Positions 5,114 to 6,223 of a DNA stretch of 6,223 bases are shown piece after piece. The position numbers and the translations under genes are program-made. How positions within the stretch are numbered: the stretch's first letter is position 1; every line of letters starts with the position of its first letter. This DNA comes from Candidatus Fermentithermobacillaceae bacterium UBA3951 (GTDB lineage Bacteria > Bacillota > Sulfobacillia > Fermentithermobacillales > Fermentithermobacillaceae), in the NCBI GenBank assembly GCA_002385465.1, contig DGDN01000115.1:1-6223 (forward strand). The letters are read 5' to 3'. A model generated the notes under the pieces. It was given only the letters and a program-made list of their open reading frames with translations. It did not search any database and was not told the origin of the DNA.

Positions 5114-6223
5114 ATGAGAATAGGTATAGCAGGGTTTTCCGACGAAACCTGTACGTTCTGCAAAGATCCCACGACCATAGAGAGATTTGAGCAAGGTACG
5201 GTGAGAGGTCAAGCGATCCTCGAGCGAAGCCGGGGGATCCCGACCTACATAAACGGCTTCATGCGTGTCTTGGAGGCCGAAGGGGCCGAGATGGTTCCCA
5301 CTGTGGCCGCAAGCAAAGGCCCGGGTGGGTTTTCCAGCTGGTTAACGACGGAGTGCTTCGATAAGTATTCCTATGAGATAGCGGATGCTCTAAAGGCCGC
5401 AGGCAAGCTTGATGGAGTCTTGCTTGCCCTCCACGGAGCCATGGCCGTGACGGGTGTGCCCCGGCCCGAAGCCGAGCTCGTCCGGAGAGTCCGGAAAGCC
5501 GTGGGCGACATCCCCATCATGGTTACCCTGGACCTCCACGCCAACGAGGACCAGGAGATGGCGGATGCTGCCGACGCAGTCTTTATCCTCAAGACATATC
5601 CCCACGTCGATTCGCAAGAGATAGGCGAGATAGCCGCGAGGTGCATGGTTGAAACCGTGCGGGGGAACATGAGGCCGACAATGGCCTGCAGGAGGCCGGG
5701 CATCATCTCGGCCAGCATCTATCAGGCTTCTGCGTACCATCCCATGAAAGACATCTACGACCGGTGCCGCGAGTGGGAGAAAAAGCCGGATGTCTACTGC
5801 GTTTCTGTGGCTCCTGGCTATGCCTACGCGGATGTGGTGGACGCAGGGATGTCGGTATTCGTCGTCACCAACAACAACCAGGCCCTGGCAGAGGAGATAG
5901 CCCAGGATATCTCCGATTTCGCATGGAGTCTCAGGGAGTCGTTCTCAGAGCCTCTTCCCGGTGCCGAAGAAGCCACAAGGATGGCAATGGAGCTGGTAGC
6001 CCAAGGAAAAGGTCCCGTGGTGATAGCCGACGGCGCCGACCGGATCGGCGACAGCACTCATATGCTCAAAGAGCTTCTGAGGCAGGGGGCGAAGAACTGG
6101 GGCATCCCGGGTATCAGCGACCCTAAGGCCGCCGCGTGGCTTGAACAGAACGCAAAGGTAGGAGATACGGTCACGGTCAAAATTGGAGGCTGGTACGACG
6201 AGAACTCGGGCGAGCCCGTTGAG
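5114..6223 (+). CDS. M81 family (MlrC-like) metallopeptidase, 3' end outside window
   Basis: The 370 visible residues match the M81/DUF1485 family, whose best-known member, MlrC, hydrolyses linearised microcystin in sphingomonads. Most relatives have unknown substrates, so microcystin breakdown should not be assumed. Family marks in order: DETCTF (10-15, usually HETNTF), KGPGGF (68-73), LLALHGAM (103-110), TLDLHAN (138-144), TYPHVD (161-166), VAPGYAYADV (232-241), GDST (312-315) and DP (336-337). Glu11, His107, Asp140, His142 and His164 are the likely metal-site residues, by family reasoning. The glycine-rich segment usually found before GDST is shortened here to ADRIGDST. The start has AGGGGG (5101-5106) seven bases before the ATG. 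Relatives are often about 480-500 residues, so roughly the last fifth is missing. There is no signal peptide, suggesting a cytoplasmic enzyme. The gene diverges from the proline operon. Confidence 0.9.
   Translation, partial: MRIGIAGFSDETCTFCKDPTTIERFEQGTVRGQAILERSRGIPTYINGFMRVLEAEGAEMVPTVAASKGPGGFSSWLTTECFDKYSYEIADALKAAGKLDGVLLALHGAMAVTGVPRPEAELVRRVRKAVGDIPIMVTLDLHANEDQEMADAADAVFILKTYPHVDSQEIGEIAARCMVETVRGNMRPTMACRRPGIISASIYQASAYHPMKDIYDRCREWEKKPDVYCVSVAPGYAYADVVDAGMSVFVVTNNNQALAEEIAQDISDFAWSLRESFSEPLPGAEEATRMAMELVAQGKGPVVIADGADRIGDSTHMLKELLRQGAKNWGIPGISDPKAAAWLEQNAKVGDTVTVKIGGWYDENSGEPVE

Overview
The window looks like chromosomal DNA of a moderately GC-rich member of the Bacillota (Firmicutes). 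The evidence is a complete T-box riboswitch of the transcription-terminating type, purine-rich Shine-Dalgarno sites at good spacing before several genes, a consensus-like sigma-A promoter, and a small DUF378 membrane protein. Genus cannot be read from the sequence. No transposase, phage gene, CRISPR array, tRNA or rRNA gene was seen.

Layout. Positions 1-987 (+) hold the 3' part of an ABC exporter with a fused membrane and ATPase domain. Positions 1121-1345 (+) encode a two-helix DUF378 protein. The convergent gap 1346-1519 holds a nested imperfect inverted repeat that would fold strongly as plus-strand RNA. Positions 1520-4656 (-) form a two-gene proline operon: a ProC-ProB fusion followed, two bases after its stop, by proA. 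Its leader (about 4685-4974, -) is a T-box riboswitch whose specifier loop reads CCC, a proline codon. A TTGTCC-17-TATAAT promoter lies just upstream. Divergently from 5114 (+), running off the window, is an M81 (MlrC-like) metallopeptidase.

How the genes work together. ProB, ProA and ProC are the three enzymes converting glutamate to proline, and all three are encoded here in one transcript made of only two genes. The last enzyme (ProC) is fused to the N-terminus of the first (ProB), unlike the familiar ProB-ProA fusion of eukaryotic P5C synthase. Uncharged tRNA-Pro should bind the leader, stabilise the antiterminator and allow transcription when proline is short. The ProB half lacks the C-terminal PUA domain and carries two extra loops. 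The main points of interest are this fusion and its T-box, followed by the structured element at 1388-1511 and the altered glycine loop in the M81 protein. No functional link is visible between the proline operon and its neighbours.
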